From: Setophaga petechia | Taxonomy: Eukaryota; Chordata; Aves; Passeriformes; Parulidae | Assembly: GCA_024362935.1 (NCBI GenBank) | Contig: JANCRA010000003.1 | Location: forward strand, 36,269,291 to 36,333,290 | DNA length: 64,000 nt | Direction of reading: 5' to 3' | Shown here: positions 46,701 through 59,043 of the stretch, one piece after another | Position numbering within the stretch: the stretch's first letter is position 1 | How the letters are laid out: the number at the start of each line of letters is the position of its first letter | The notes under the pieces: generated by a model | Databases searched by the model: none | Told to the model about the DNA's origin: nothing | Seen by the model: only the letters and a program-made list of their open reading frames with translations | Program-made: the position numbers and the translations under genes

Positions 46701-49700
46701 TTTTGCAGTCTCTTGTGGGAGTAGGCATTTTTGTCTAGTAACAGAGTTCATTCCTTCTTAGAGGAGTCCTATGCAAGGTTTTAATCATGAAAACACATCC
46801 AGATGTCTTTGCCAATCTTTGCTGTGTGTTTATCTTAAAGGAGTTAAGAATAAAATGAATTAAGGGAAGGAAAAAAATTGATAGTACAAGAATCCCATTT
46901 AAGTTACTGCTATTGAATCTCATCTAAGCTAAATAGTGCAGTAATTAAAGCAGTATTTACAATGCTATAAAGACAAAGCTAATTACTGGGAAATATGAGA
47001 TGGATGAGGCTTTTTCTTAGGGAAACTACTGAAGAATCAGGCCAGAGCAATAAATCCTTCAACAACCTCATCTGTTAATCATGTTCATAATCCTCTTGCT
47101 TGTAATGATCATCTGATTTATTAGCATGAAACAGGAAAGTAATGTAAGGTGAAACAACTGAGGCAGTGAAGTGAGTCAAGTTTGTAAGACTGACTAACTC
47201 TTCGTGCTGTATGCAGGAACCAGGGCTGTAGAACAGTGATTTTGGGTATTGACTTGTGCCAAGACAGCTGAGACTGAAGCAGAATCTCTCAGAAGGCAGA
47301 GGCTTCATCTTAGATAAAACTGTGTGTTGCTGCTACACAGTAGATATTCATGGGGATCTTCTCAGAAGAACTTCCTATCACAATTTAGAATAATGGGTTT
47401 CCTAGCTATTCTAAGTTTAAGACTTTCAGGGAGGACAAATAAATCAGATTATTCTATCAAGGAAGCAAAACTGCAAGAAACTGTTTTAAGTACATAACTA
47501 GCCCTTAATTAAATATGGTACATTGCTTTTTAAAAAACACACCAAATGAAGTCAGAGCTTACACACTGGTTTCCATTCTCTGAAGGAGTCACTTGGCTGT
47601 GAGTGTGAAAGAATATTTGGGAAATTGATTTTCTGGTATACCTGTTTTTTCAAAGTAAGTGAACAAGTTCCTTTTTTCATGGGTTAATCAGGTAGGTAGA
47701 AGCAAAGGTCACCATAGAGTTAATTAACTAGTTAAAATACAAGAAAAGTGGGAAGGAATGGTCAGTGTTGGTAGTAGAATGAGGTCATTCAATAAAGTCT
47801 TTCTATGTCTTGTACCCTTTGGCAATTAAAACACAAGAGAAAAGACAGATTTTTCCTTCAGAGCTTACAAAGGCTGATATTGAGCCTTTATTGTCCAAGA
47901 CAGAGTTTCCTGACCTGACTGTTAAGTGAATTGAACTGCAAGTGGAGACTATTACAATCCCATACAGATGTTATCTTAAATCCCAAAAGTAACTTTGCTG
48001 CATCAGTGCAGCTTTGCATGTAGACCATTGTCTACACTGTCCTGCTCATTGGCTGAAATTCATTTATGAAAGTGCAATGCCATGATGGCATGGTTATATA
48101 GCATCTGATGGTCATCTGTGGCAGCACAGGGCCCCTGTACCAATTCCCACTATGCTTAAATCAGACGGATCTTGAGAGAATAGAAGGCAGAGATGCCTGT
48201 GTCTGGGAACCAGTGTGACCACCTGAGAACCACTGGTATGTATTTAAATCTCAGAAAAAATCTAAAATGTAAAAGGAAACACAAAGCAAACTAGGAGAAC
48301 AACTATGAAGAAACCAAAAAGTGTCTCCAGAAAGATGGAGTCATGCTTTTGAAACTCCTGAATAAAATATGGATAAAATATGGATTTGGTTTGTTATCAG
48401 TCACTGTCCATGAGCCCCAAGTTCCCCAGGTACACATTGTAGCTCTCAGTCACATTACTGAGGAAAGCTTACAGCCAGTGAGAGTTGCCTGCAAATGTGA
48501 GGCTGAGTAGGACCTGCTGGCCACAGAGAGCATCTGGCACAGTACTAGGAGAACAAGTAAGGCCAGGAACAAATAGAAAGAGAATTAAAATAAGTTTTAG
48601 AGGTCTGAGAGCTGAATGACTGAATCTTTCCTTGAGCTGTGCAGACATACCAGGGCAATAAAATATATTTTCTAGACATGACATGCCAGCAGTGAATCAC
48701 TGATGGTGACGACTGTTTTATTCTTTCTGCTTTCTAAGCCCCACAACATTATTACCCTTTTGCACTGTCAGATATTAAAATCATATTAATGATCAGGAAC
48801 TGTATTAAACTGTCTGAAAATGAAATAATATGGTAACACATTTGAAGGTTAGAGAGAGCCCTTGGGTGTAATTCACTAAACTGTAATCTACCTGCCTGCT
48901 ACTCTGCAAATGAAGCTGAAAGCATTGTTTGTGGGAAACTACAATTACCACCAAGATATACACTCCTTACCCCCAGACATGCACACAAACACTACTCTGT
49001 GCATCTCAAGCTGCTGCTGAAGCTGGGCACCTGGGAAAGGATAGTCATGTGTGCACAAACCAGTGTAAAAGACAACTTCTTCATTGCACCATCACAGTTT
49101 TCTGTAGCAGGGCCACGAGGAGAAATGTGTTGCTCCAGTTACATGCAAAGGTATGTGGGAGAGGGAAGCAAACTCATTGTCTAATGACCAGAGAAAGAAT
49201 TAGAGAATTAGAGATACAGTCCATTGCCACAGCAAAATAGACAGTTACCAGGAGTAGTTAAGGAGTTCTTTGAACTCAAACCCCTAGAAGAAAATAGTTT
49301 AGTGAAGGTAACAAGACTCAGCCAATTCTGACTATTGGTGTTTGTAAAAAGAGATGTCTGTGCCCCTGCCCTTACATTAATGAAGCAAATTTAATTACTG
49401 TTTAAACTTACTCTTCTCTATAACATAGGTGAGCCATTAATCCAGATTCCAAAGAAAATGTAAATCAATCAGTCCCTTATGAAAGGGTTGTACTGTCATA
49501 GACATGCCACAAATCATGTAGAAAGGTGACGGCCAAACCCTTTCTGAATTTCTATAATCTAATTTTATCCTCTCCAAAATGAAGAATGTTTTCTCTGGCA
49601 GACAATCAAATGGAGACAACTATTAGTTATGTTTATGACACAAGTGAAATGAAAGTGTTTCTCGAGAATTTAAGTTTGTTCTAAAAGGGTAAAATTTTTT

Positions 49701-52700
49701 TTTATTTGATTTTGAGGACACAGTAGAGGGAAAAGGCAGGGAAGGGAGAAAACCATTGGAATACTTACCCCCATATCTCAAAGGGATTTTTTAGCTCCTG
49801 CTTCTTCATGGTTCTGTAAAACTGAGTGACAAAATCTGTAAGAATGAAAGATTTTGTAAATATGAGTATTTTACAAAAAGCTTGGGGCTATCCACAGACT
49901 CTTATTTGGTCTCATTGCTGAACAGGGTCACAAGTCCTACAGATGTTATGCATCAGTGAGCTTGCTACCGCCTTACTGATCTGGAAGCAACTACATGGTG
50001 CTTTCTTAGTGACAGTTAAAATTACAGGAATATTCATTATCATCCTATTTTTCTAATGTGGAAATAGGAAGCTTTGAAATACTTCTCTCTGCAATTAAAT
50101 CAACTACAGAGAAAGGACAGGACATCTGAGGTTTATTGTAGAATTCACAGGTGAAAGAGGCAAACTTGTTGAGTGAGTAGTGAGAGGGACCATCCCTATA
50201 CTGCACATGTATAAACTTTGACAGGAATGACTTCTATGTGTTATTTGATGTAAATAATATAGACAAAGAACATCATCAACTGTCAGAATTACTTCCAGTT
50301 GTAGAGTCAATGTAAGTGAACATTTTTGATCAAAACAGAGCACAATACTTCAGTAAAATGATTTGCTAGTTAATTGTGACAATTCTTTGTGCGTCAGAAC
50401 AGCATTTTAATTTCACTTTACCCTGTCCATCTGAGTGCCAGCCAGACATGATGTTCTTCTACTAATGTACTCAGGTACTCGTGGATAAATGCTACACTAG
50501 ACGATGCACAGGTCTCTGCACTTGCATTGGTCTGTTTGGTACCTCTTGCTACTACTTACTGGTAGTGCCAAGTAAAAGATTGGTATCTCTTTGGTACTAC
50601 TTAATGAGAAAATGCATATTTTTCTGAGTGAAAGATATTGAGAGATAGCTTTTTCAGGCTGAGCTGCTACCACCTTTTATTGTTTAATATGCCTATCAAA
50701 CCTATCAATTCCTCAATGCTCATATCTTCTTTATTTCTCCACTACAATTGGCTCACAATGGCAAACAAAAAAATGCAGAAAATTCTAGCAGCACTCTCTG
50801 TTAATCACAAAAGTTCTTGATTATTGTATAGCTGCTATGGTGGATGCCACAACCCGCTCATCTAGTCTTCTTTCTTTCCTAGAAAAAAAAGCATTTATCT
50901 ACTATTGCCACCTCTCAAACCATGGGCAGCTTCTGCAAAGCTGAAGGTATTAAATGACAGTTACATTTCCCCTGCTAATAGAAGATTGTGGTATTATGGT
51001 CATGCTAAACAGAGGTTGAGTGAAATGCCTTAAAAAATTGAAGTGTATCACTTTTTAATGAGGAAGTACAAGTCATTATATACTGCAAGTGAGAGTCACC
51101 TGCAGCTAATAAAATGCATAGTTTATGTGCACTGAGACAAGGATATACACTGTTCTGTTCTCTCTACAGAAAGCTTTATTTTGTGACATCTCTCTGAGAT
51201 GTCATACACTGCTTAGTGGATGTCATATACTTTTGCTTTCAGTAATCTCAAAATATATTCAAACACTCAAAAAAAAAGTTGTCCTGAGAGGTAAAAGTTG
51301 TATTTCCTAGTTGAAAATGATAATTTTAAGTCCAGCTTCATGTAAATACAATGAAAAAAGAATTACGGTGCTTTTCTGTTTTATGCAGATCATTGAACTA
51401 AATACTGAAGTACTATTTCAGATATTGTTTGGGTGTTAATTAGGCTAAGCTTTGGCTGAGGTCTCTGGGAGATTAAAACAGCAGTTCTCAAAATATAATC
51501 CAATTGCAAGTATACAGCAAATGGATCATCTCAAAAGTATTTGTAAGATAGGTGCCAGAGAATCAGCTTATGTGTTTGATTTCTGCTTCATTTCCTGCTG
51601 TTCAATGTCATGCTCCAGTTAACTGTGAAAAGATTATTAATATATGAAAACAGTTCTTAGTTAGATTGATATTGATAAGTCATCCCAATTCATGAAGGAT
51701 CATTTGTGATACAACATCATTTGCATATTAGGTTCACCGACCTAAAATGCCTCATTTATCTCCAGGACTGAGGCAAATAAACTCACATTTTGGCAAACCC
51801 CTGACATTTGGTATATGCTTTCCAGTCAGAATTAGGGTCCTGGGAGAGACTTGCTTACACCATGTGAGAGAGCATCTCTGGTCAGCAGGGTCTTAGGCAG
51901 TAGTGAAAAGGTCTCAGGGACATGTAGTTTCCCACTTTGCCATAGAAGACCAACATTAAGGAGGATGGTGGAATAAAACTGTGATGCATGTAGAGAAAAA
52001 CCCCATCATTTATTAGATCAAAGACCCATTCTAACTAATAGCAGCCTGGCATCCTTTTGAATGAGACACATCTCTTCTGCCTTTGAAATCATAATGTGAT
52101 GCTGTTTTCTGCAATCACCAGAGTAATCACAGTATTTGACATAAACTCTCCCAATATTTCTGCTGCATTCAGGATTCTGGTTTTTCCCCTTTTCAGAATG
52201 GTTGATTGGCAGACACAGCTCAATAGCTGCTGCATTGTACCCTGTAGTAGCTGCTTTTCAACAGTGTCTGTTCAGTAGTTACTTCAGACATACATACATC
52301 ATTTACTTTATTGTGAGCAATTGGTATCTTTTGGAATGATGGTGACTTGATAAATCAGAGTTTCACTACAGGGATATTTGAGTGAAAGCTGTCCTGCCTT
52401 TTGAGCATTTCATTTTATGCTGCTTCTCTTATAATTATCAGCCAATACTTTTCTAATTGCATTTTGCTTTTAACAAAAATGACTATAAAATGGATAGAAA
52501 TTATCCATGCCAAATGACTGTTTTTCCTGCATGCTAAACCTCTTCATAATTGCCTCCTCTGTGGGAACATAACTTGCAGGATTTTTATGTTGTTTTGAAA
52601 TTCTAGGTCTTTCTGATTTGAAATTAAAAAAATGGAGAGCTCCCCTTCCTGTTTATCTCAATTTCAGGATGGGCTCAAGGCTCTGTTGAGCTATTCAGCA

Positions 52701-55454
52701 TTCAGCCTCAGCATTCAGAGGGTTGGGGCTTTGGTGTAAAAGCTCCTCCAAACATAAATGTCACTCCATCTCCCTGAAATCATACTTGTAATCCATGAGT
52801 TATGTCAAATGTCTAATACTATGTCTCCCTTGTGAGTCAGTGTTAATAGACCATGGTTCCAAAAAAAAAAAGAAATTATTTTTCTGTCAGATGCTTAGGA
52901 AAAAAGAAAAACTGCATAGAGAGAGGCCTAAATAGAGTCCTGTTTGCCTGCTGTCCTGAGTCTGTTGTGTTTACCAGCTGCCAATGAAACTATAATGAAA
53001 AATAGTTACTGACTGTTCCTCCGAGTCAGTAAGTTTACAGTTCATCCCAGCAGGAGATTGAACCTCATGGGTTTTGCAGGTAATATCTGCAAATGAAACC
53101 AGACATGCTGCAAACTCCCCTTCACCCCTGTGTTTGAAAGAGATTCTGGAAGGCATTCACAGCCCAGTTGGCCATTCTGTACCAGCACTGTCATGCTGGT
53201 GCCACGTGACCTGTAACATCTGTTCCTTCACCAATTAGACCACTTCTAAAGGATAAATTAAAAACAATTCTAATTAAGCATTATAATGGAACTATCAATC
53301 TGTGTTACTGAGGCAGAACAAGGATGTAATTAGTTATTGATAGAAAAAGATTTGTTTAAACTGGTTTGGTTTGCTATCAGCCACCATAGGCTTTGAATGA
53401 GCTTATACAGAAACTGAAAATAGCCAGCAATGTGTCTTTAATTTAGTTGAAAGATACACACGGAAGCAGATTCTTGTAAACTACTCAGTCAGTCATTCCA
53501 TGTTCCTCACTACTTTAGGCAAGAGATTTGCACATTTACTTCAATACTATCTCTTTTGACTGGCAATGCACTGCTTCCTCTATTCAGATGATCTATTTAA
53601 CGTATATTGTATTCAGATTATAAGCAGCCTTTTTTTAAAGATCCAAAAATATGGAGAAGAATTTTTTACCATTGCTACCTCTGTTTCCAGACAAAATGGT
53701 GTTTTAAACTCAGACAAAATCATGCACATTCAGACTTAAGAGGAGAGTGTGGAGAAAATATGATGACTGTATATGAAATGCAAGAGGATGTGGCAAGTTT
53801 TATCTGAATGAGAAATGAATGTGAATGTCTCTTCTTTGTATCACACAAATTTGGTGTGTTTTTTTTTGTTGGGGGGTGAGCTGTGCTGAATGCACAAAGT
53901 GCACACGATTGCATTGATCAAATTCAGATGTTTTACTAAAAAGAAATATGGAAACAGCTGGAAGTGAGCTGGCTTTAGTAAACCAATGTTGCATTTTATT
54001 CCATTTTCTTTTAATAGTTTTAATTATTCACTATTTGCTCTATAGCTGTCCTTGATCTTATGGTAAGAGTAGTCCCTATGGTTATCCACATCATATGGTT
54101 TGGATTCTGTCTTAAGCAGAATGAATTGTGCCTATTCCTCAAGTATTGTACCAATTCTGTTATCATAGATATTTATAAAGCTGCCATATATGCACCATTT
54201 TAAAATGTGTGCTTTCTTCATACATCTGCAGCTCTCACAAAGGCTGGACTGTTCATCAAGGAAAGAAGCAGAGAAATTCTTCCAGGAGTCTACTGGAAAG
54301 AGTTTGTACTCTCTGCTGCGGTTTGCATCTCCTCATCTACTTCTGCTTCCCAGGCAACAGAAGTGAGCTCTAATGGAACAAAGATGTAGATATTACAGTA
54401 GAGTAGCAACTTCATCTGAGTTCTTCTCAGAACTTGAGAACAGTACCTTTCCCCCAAATTCATTTTATTAGAGGATTAATTAAAAGGATAGTGTAATCTG
54501 ATAGCAGTTTGTTTCTCAGTAAATATAAAAATATAGTAAAAAATATTTTAAAAATTATAATAGCTTTGTGTTTTGGTGTAGATTTTATTCAACCTTCAAT
54601 TTGCCAGGTTGTCCATAAGAAGTCTAATAAAATTTTTACTTTTAGAAAATAAAAATATAAAATTATTTTGAATAGCTGGGGGAAATGGTTTGTAAAATGG
54701 AGGCAGATGGGGTTATTTTGTTCCAACAGAAGTACACCTCTACTGAGATGAGCACTGTACTCAGTCACACCTTTAACAGAATGCAAAGCCAGCACCATGT
54801 CTCTGCCGCATAGAATTTTTCATCTGCTACCAGAAAACAATTAACTCTTTGTACAACATGGAGGCTTATTAAAAAACACTCTTCCATCAACCTGGATTTA
54901 TTCTATTAAATCAAGACCAAACTATTTTCCTCATACTTAGTTCTGTCAAACTGAAGGAGAATTGCGACTAATATAAGAGAGAATTTCATTTCCAATCATA
55001 ATTTAGGCACAGAGTCTTAGTTATAATCCACATATAAGAAGTCAGTGAATGACAGATACATCATACTAAATTTGTGGTATGGCCATATCACCAGCCTGTT
55101 TGCTGGTGTTCATCTACAAAACTGTCAGATTGTGACCATTCTGGCTACAGACAGCTTAAGCCTGATTTAAAAGAAAAAAAAAAATCTACTGAGTAAAAGC
55201 TGTTCTTAATTTTAAAGGTAAATTCCACTGCTCAATATATTGATTAACCCACAAGAGTTCAATTCTGTGGGAACAGTAGTGTTCACAACCAGCTTCCATT
55301 ATCTCATTCCCTTCTAGTTTTGCCACTATTGCAGACTAAATCAAGAAAGATTAATATTTCAGAAAGGTGCTATTGCTGAATGTCCTGGGCCTCTTTTAAG
55401 TGAAAACAGTTTTCCTTGGATAAATAAAGGTTTATTTTTGTTTTTTGTTTTTTA
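43791..55454. other. Noncoding AT-rich stretch, no recognised gene
   Basis: Open frames are at most 103 codons (48929-49240) and match no known family. Small items inside: an A-run near 45738, an 11-bp tandem duplication at 48362-48383, the YY1-type palindrome at 48077-48091, an octamer plus hormone-response-like inverted repeat at 51719-51744, and an A-run at 52860. The rest is ordinary gene-desert sequence. Confidence 0.65.
48362..48383. repeat. Tandem duplication, 2 x 11 bp
   Basis: ATAAAATATGG is repeated exactly twice, head to tail. It is probably slippage. Confidence 0.9.
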
Positions 55455-55458
55455 AATT

Positions 55459-55490
<32 letters not shown>

Positions 55491-55540
55491 GGTACTGGAG
55501 TGTCTCCATCAACTTCTATGTGACTGACAGATAATTTCAG
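55455..55540 (-). repeat. 27-base T tract with flanking 8-bp direct repeats
   Basis: An uninterrupted run of 27 T (55464-55490) is flanked by AATTTCAG at 55455-55462 and again at 55533-55540. This would fit a tiny minus-strand poly(A)-tailed retrocopy (about 42 bp of body plus tail) with a target-site duplication. However, 8 bp of AT-rich sequence can repeat by chance, and T-rich DNA also lies immediately upstream (55436-55454). Tract length is likely variable and error-prone in assembly. Confidence 0.4.
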
Positions 55541-56755
55541 AGTATGATGTATGAAATGCCCCAGTGACTTTCACAAGCCATAGAAAATGGCCATGGGGAC
55601 CTGGTAAAGAGTGTACTGTGAATAAGGGTCTATAGCAGTCCCATGAGTTGTGCTCGTGGGATTATTTACTGCAAATCAATAACATGGCTGGAACATTAAA
55701 GGACATAGATGAAGTGATAGCACTTGTTACAATAAGGTTAGAGTTGAAAAGCCAACTGATTTTGTTGCAGAACCACAGTGTAGGGGTAACCATAAGAGAA
55801 ACTTTGTGCAGATTGATACCATTCATTTTCTTGAGACAGTGTCACATTAGTAATTAGCTGGCCAGATTAGCTAGACAGGTAGAACTTAATTATTTGGCTG
55901 TTAAGAGGACTGTACATAGTAGAATTTTAAATAGGAGTTCAAATTCTGAATTAAAGGCACATTTTTAATAATTACTTAACAATCAATAAACAATTAATAG
56001 ATACCAAAACCAAGTTATAGATAGGAATATCATGGGTCTAGATTTCCAGTTGAAAACAAACCAGATTACTGTAAGCCATAGTTCCAAGCAGTGAGCTTAC
56101 TGCCTGCTTTGGATCAACTGAATAAATGTCCTGTTTGCTAACAAACTGGAGTTTTGCTTTGGTAACTTTCTATATACTTTGTAATGACTTACAAGGGAAA
56201 GATAATACATATTATTATCTTTTATACACAAGATAGTGCATAAACCTGATTGAAAATAGAGTGAAGTGGTGATTTGGACTGTTCAGAGACTTTTTTTATT
56301 AAGGGTCATTTACCAAGAACTGTGAGTGTAGCCTCTATACTATTCTCTCCCTTGGAAAGAACACCCAAAGATGAAAACACACGAGCAAGGCTTGGCTGCA
56401 AAGCTACCAAGAGTAATGCATGCTGAGTTATGATTCCCCTATGATATTCCTCTGTCATGCTTTCTTGTAGAATGAATGGGAATTTATGTCATAAATCCAC
56501 GGCAATTTGGCATTCAATGTTTGTTCATGTTTCAGAAGTCTATTCTGGGAAGGTGATTTGCTGTCATAAGGCAAAGTGTGCAGTGGAGTTACATATAGCC
56601 TACTCCCACCTACTTAAAGCATTATCTAAGCCTCAGTGAAGCGATTGGATATATTTACACTATATTAAAAAATAAATTGGATGAGGTCCTCCTGTTCCTG
56701 TAAATTTCAGTATATGAACAGACTGATAGGACTGGATTTAATTTCTCCTTAATTG
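55541..56755. other. Noncoding stretch, nothing recognised
   Basis: Contains a 69-codon frame (55648-55857) with no family resemblance. No repeat was recognised. Confidence 0.65.
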
Positions 56756-56808
56756 GTGAAGTCCTTTTGTTAACACATCTCTCAGATGTGTTAACGAAAG
56801 GACTTCAC
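56756..56808. repeat. Near-perfect 25-bp-stem hairpin (53 bp)
   Basis: Left arm 56756-56780 and right arm 56784-56808 are complementary at 24 of 25 positions around a 3-base loop, CTC. The one exception would be a U.G wobble in a plus-strand transcript, so the RNA would be fully paired. The arms begin GTGAAGTCC and end GGACTTCAC. The tetranucleotide ATTG lies immediately outside both ends (56752-56755 and 56809-56812), as a target-site duplication would. Possible origins are a tiny fold-back element, a strand-switch replication event that copied one arm from the other, or a short RNA hairpin. It is shorter than most pre-miRNAs. I do not recognise a family. Confidence 0.85.
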
Positions 56809-57102
56809 ATTGACAGAGCAATGAGGAAGGCATGGATTCTGTTCTTGAGCTCTCTGCGAAGGATCAGGCCTCTTAGACTGGAAATGACCTGCAAGATCAT
56901 GTTTCCAAGTACTTTGTGGTTTCATTAACATTTTGGCTTATAGTCAGGAGATTTTCAGGAGTATCATCCTGCTTCTATTATGTGGTGCCTCTGGTATATA
57001 ATGATATGTGATTAAAATGGAATTTATGTAAAATATAGTGTATAATTTCATGAGGAGGAAGTTGCTTTATACTTTTTTTTATTTTTTTGCAATTCTGAAA
57101 GA
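56809..57102. other. Noncoding stretch, nothing recognised
   Basis: Short interval between the hairpin and the LTR. It holds no open frame above 60 codons and no recognised repeat. Confidence 0.65.
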
Positions 57103-57107
57103 GAATG
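57103..57107. repeat. Left copy of LTR target-site duplication
   Basis: GAATG directly precedes the LTR start TGTCCTG. The identical GAATG at 57449-57453 follows the LTR end ATGACA. A 5-bp duplication fits ERVL-type (or some ERV1) integration. Confidence 0.8.
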
Positions 57108-57448
57108 TGTCCTGATTTGGGCTGGAACTGCAATTTTTAGCCTGTAAACTGGGGACAGTTGGCTGGGAGGTACCAACCACTGTTTGGGGTTGGGCTGGGC
57201 ATTGGTCAGTTGTTGGTGAGGAGTTGTTTTGTGCTTCACTCATTTTATTTGGGTTTTATTCCTCTTTCCCTTTTTTTCTTTTCAGTATTGGTATGATTAA
57301 ATTTAAATTTATTTCAGTTCTTAGACTGTTTTTATCTCAGCCCACAGATTTAACCTTTTACTGGTTCTTTTTGCCATCCCACTGGGCATGGGGGAGTGAA
57401 AGAGTAGCTGTGTGGTACTTAGTTGCCAGCTGAGGTTAAACCATGACA
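57108..57448 (+). mobile_element. ERV solo LTR, internally deleted (341 bp)
   Basis: It starts TGTCCTGATTTGGGCTGG and ends GTTAAACCATGACA, with TG...CA termini. Exact GAATG duplications flank both sides. Family phrases in order are 'GTAAACTGGGGACAGTTGGC' (just after the degraded TATA position), 'GGGCTGGGCATTGGTCAGTT', 'CTGTTTTTATCTCAGCCCAC', and 'GTGGTACTTAGTTGCCAGCT'. Compared with the 587-bp copy at 30466-31052, most of U3 is missing: the text jumps from the first 20-odd bases almost straight to the TATA region. There is no CpG, no intact TATA box and no retroviral gene nearby, so it is an old, inactive solo LTR. The overlapping open frames (up to 69 codons) are incidental. Confidence 0.9.
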
Positions 57449-57453
57449 GAATG
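57449..57453. repeat. Right copy of LTR target-site duplication
   Basis: GAATG, identical to 57103-57107. Confidence 0.8.
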
Positions 57454-57660
57454 TTATAAGTTTACTGCTATTTATCGTCAGAATGTCTTAAATGCTTCAC
57501 CTCAGATCTAGATCCCATTGCTTTATGCAGTGTAAAAGGGCTGAGTACTATTTTGCACTCCTTGTCTTGACATCTGGTACTGTGTTCACCATTTAATTTC
57601 CTCCATACTTGAAATGGTTGTTTCCTGATACTTTTAAAAGTGACTTCTCAAAGTATAATT

Positions 57661-57720
57661 TGAAAGTGCTTTGGAAACCTGCATGAATATTGTATAAATA
57701 GCACTATATAAATGGCAAAG
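57661..57720 (+). mobile_element. Possible MIR/L2-type SINE tail
   Basis: 'TGAAAGTGCTTTGGAAACCT' then 'TAGCACTATATAAATGGCAA' resembles the tail shared by old amniote SINEs (AAAGTGCTTTGAAATCCT...GGCACTATATAAATGCAAAG). It is short and based on memory. Confidence 0.4.
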
Positions 57721-57879
57721 AATGAAGACCATATAATTTATTGATTTTTGAGATGCTTTCCAGATTATTTATAAAATAAAGGTGCAAAGTGGTTTAATTG
57801 CAACATTGGGTTCTAGCTGGTGTCCCTACCCATTCACAGTATGGAAGTAAGTTAATTTTAGTCTAGTAGACAGCTTTAG

Positions 57880-57903
57880 AAACAAAACAAAACAAAACAA
57901 AAC
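57880..57903. repeat. (AAAAC)n simple repeat
   Basis: About four to five AAAAC units in a row. Confidence 0.9.
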
Positions 57904-59024
57904 CAGAAAGCACATCACATTGAAGCACATAACAGATCTTCAAAGAGAGAAAAACAAATCTCTGCTTCTTTCAGTCTGATTACTTCTGACTGTCTCTGCA
58001 GTAATTACAGATCAGATCAGCTAGTTGAAGAAGATAGAGCACTATATTTCCTTTAATTCTTATTTTAAAAGGAAATCTTCTGCAAAAAATGTTGCTTGCC
58101 CTCAAAAGCATGGAAAGTAAAAGGCTGAATTTCTTTTTGAAAAATGCTTCTCTTTCTTTGCCATCACATTTCTGAAATGTAAAATATATCCCTGCAGGGC
58201 ATAGAAGAGAAGAGCCTGCAAAGTACTGTGTAGGAGATTCTGTGCCAAGGGTTTGGGGGTTTTTGTGCAGACTGTGGTAAAATCTGGGCAGAAAAATCTA
58301 AGTGGGAGCTATGGGACATAACTGAGTTAGCAAACATATGGATTTGGCAAATAAAAACGGGTTACTTAATTGTATGGGAGAGACGGTTTATCACAAAGTG
58401 TTAGCATAAAGGTTCTCACAAACAAAATGGCTTTGGTCAAAGATTTATTGCTTGAATTATTTAACTGGTTTTGATGAACATGTGACAGAGCATTGGAAAT
58501 GAACTGGGTATCTCCTCAAATTTCTGAATGGCCTAATTCTCATCTCAGCTAGATGAGGAACCTTTGTTGCTACCTGGATGTTCCCAAAACAAAGGCTCTG
58601 TTATCCCTTATTCATTAAAACTCTTTTACTTAGAAGAACAGAAGAAAAGTATTCAATATAAATAGTTCAGTGTAAACATTTCTGTATCATCTGAAAATTA
58701 GAGGAAAAGCTAATTATTTTTTATGCGAAACTTCCAAGCAGAGCACTCTATCTCATTTCTTTTAAATTATATTAATACCTAAATCCCCCACAAACCAGGA
58801 ATATAAATCTAAGCAATAATATGGTATATTAAAATTGATATTGATTATTGAGAGTGAAAGTGCTTTATGAGAAATAATAACAACCCTTTAAGATCCCTAA
58901 GGAAAAAACATTGTAATAAAACTAAAATAAATTACTACAATCTAATCACCTTTTAAATAACTAAAACTCTTTAGTGGAATTTATGTTGTCAGAAGAGCTG
59001 TTGCTTTTAAACACAGAGCAAACA

Positions 59025-59043
59025 GCTGCTGCTGCTGCTGCTG
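59025..59043. repeat. (GCT)6 trinucleotide repeat
   Basis: Six GCT units plus one base. It is noncoding here and could vary in length. Confidence 0.9.
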
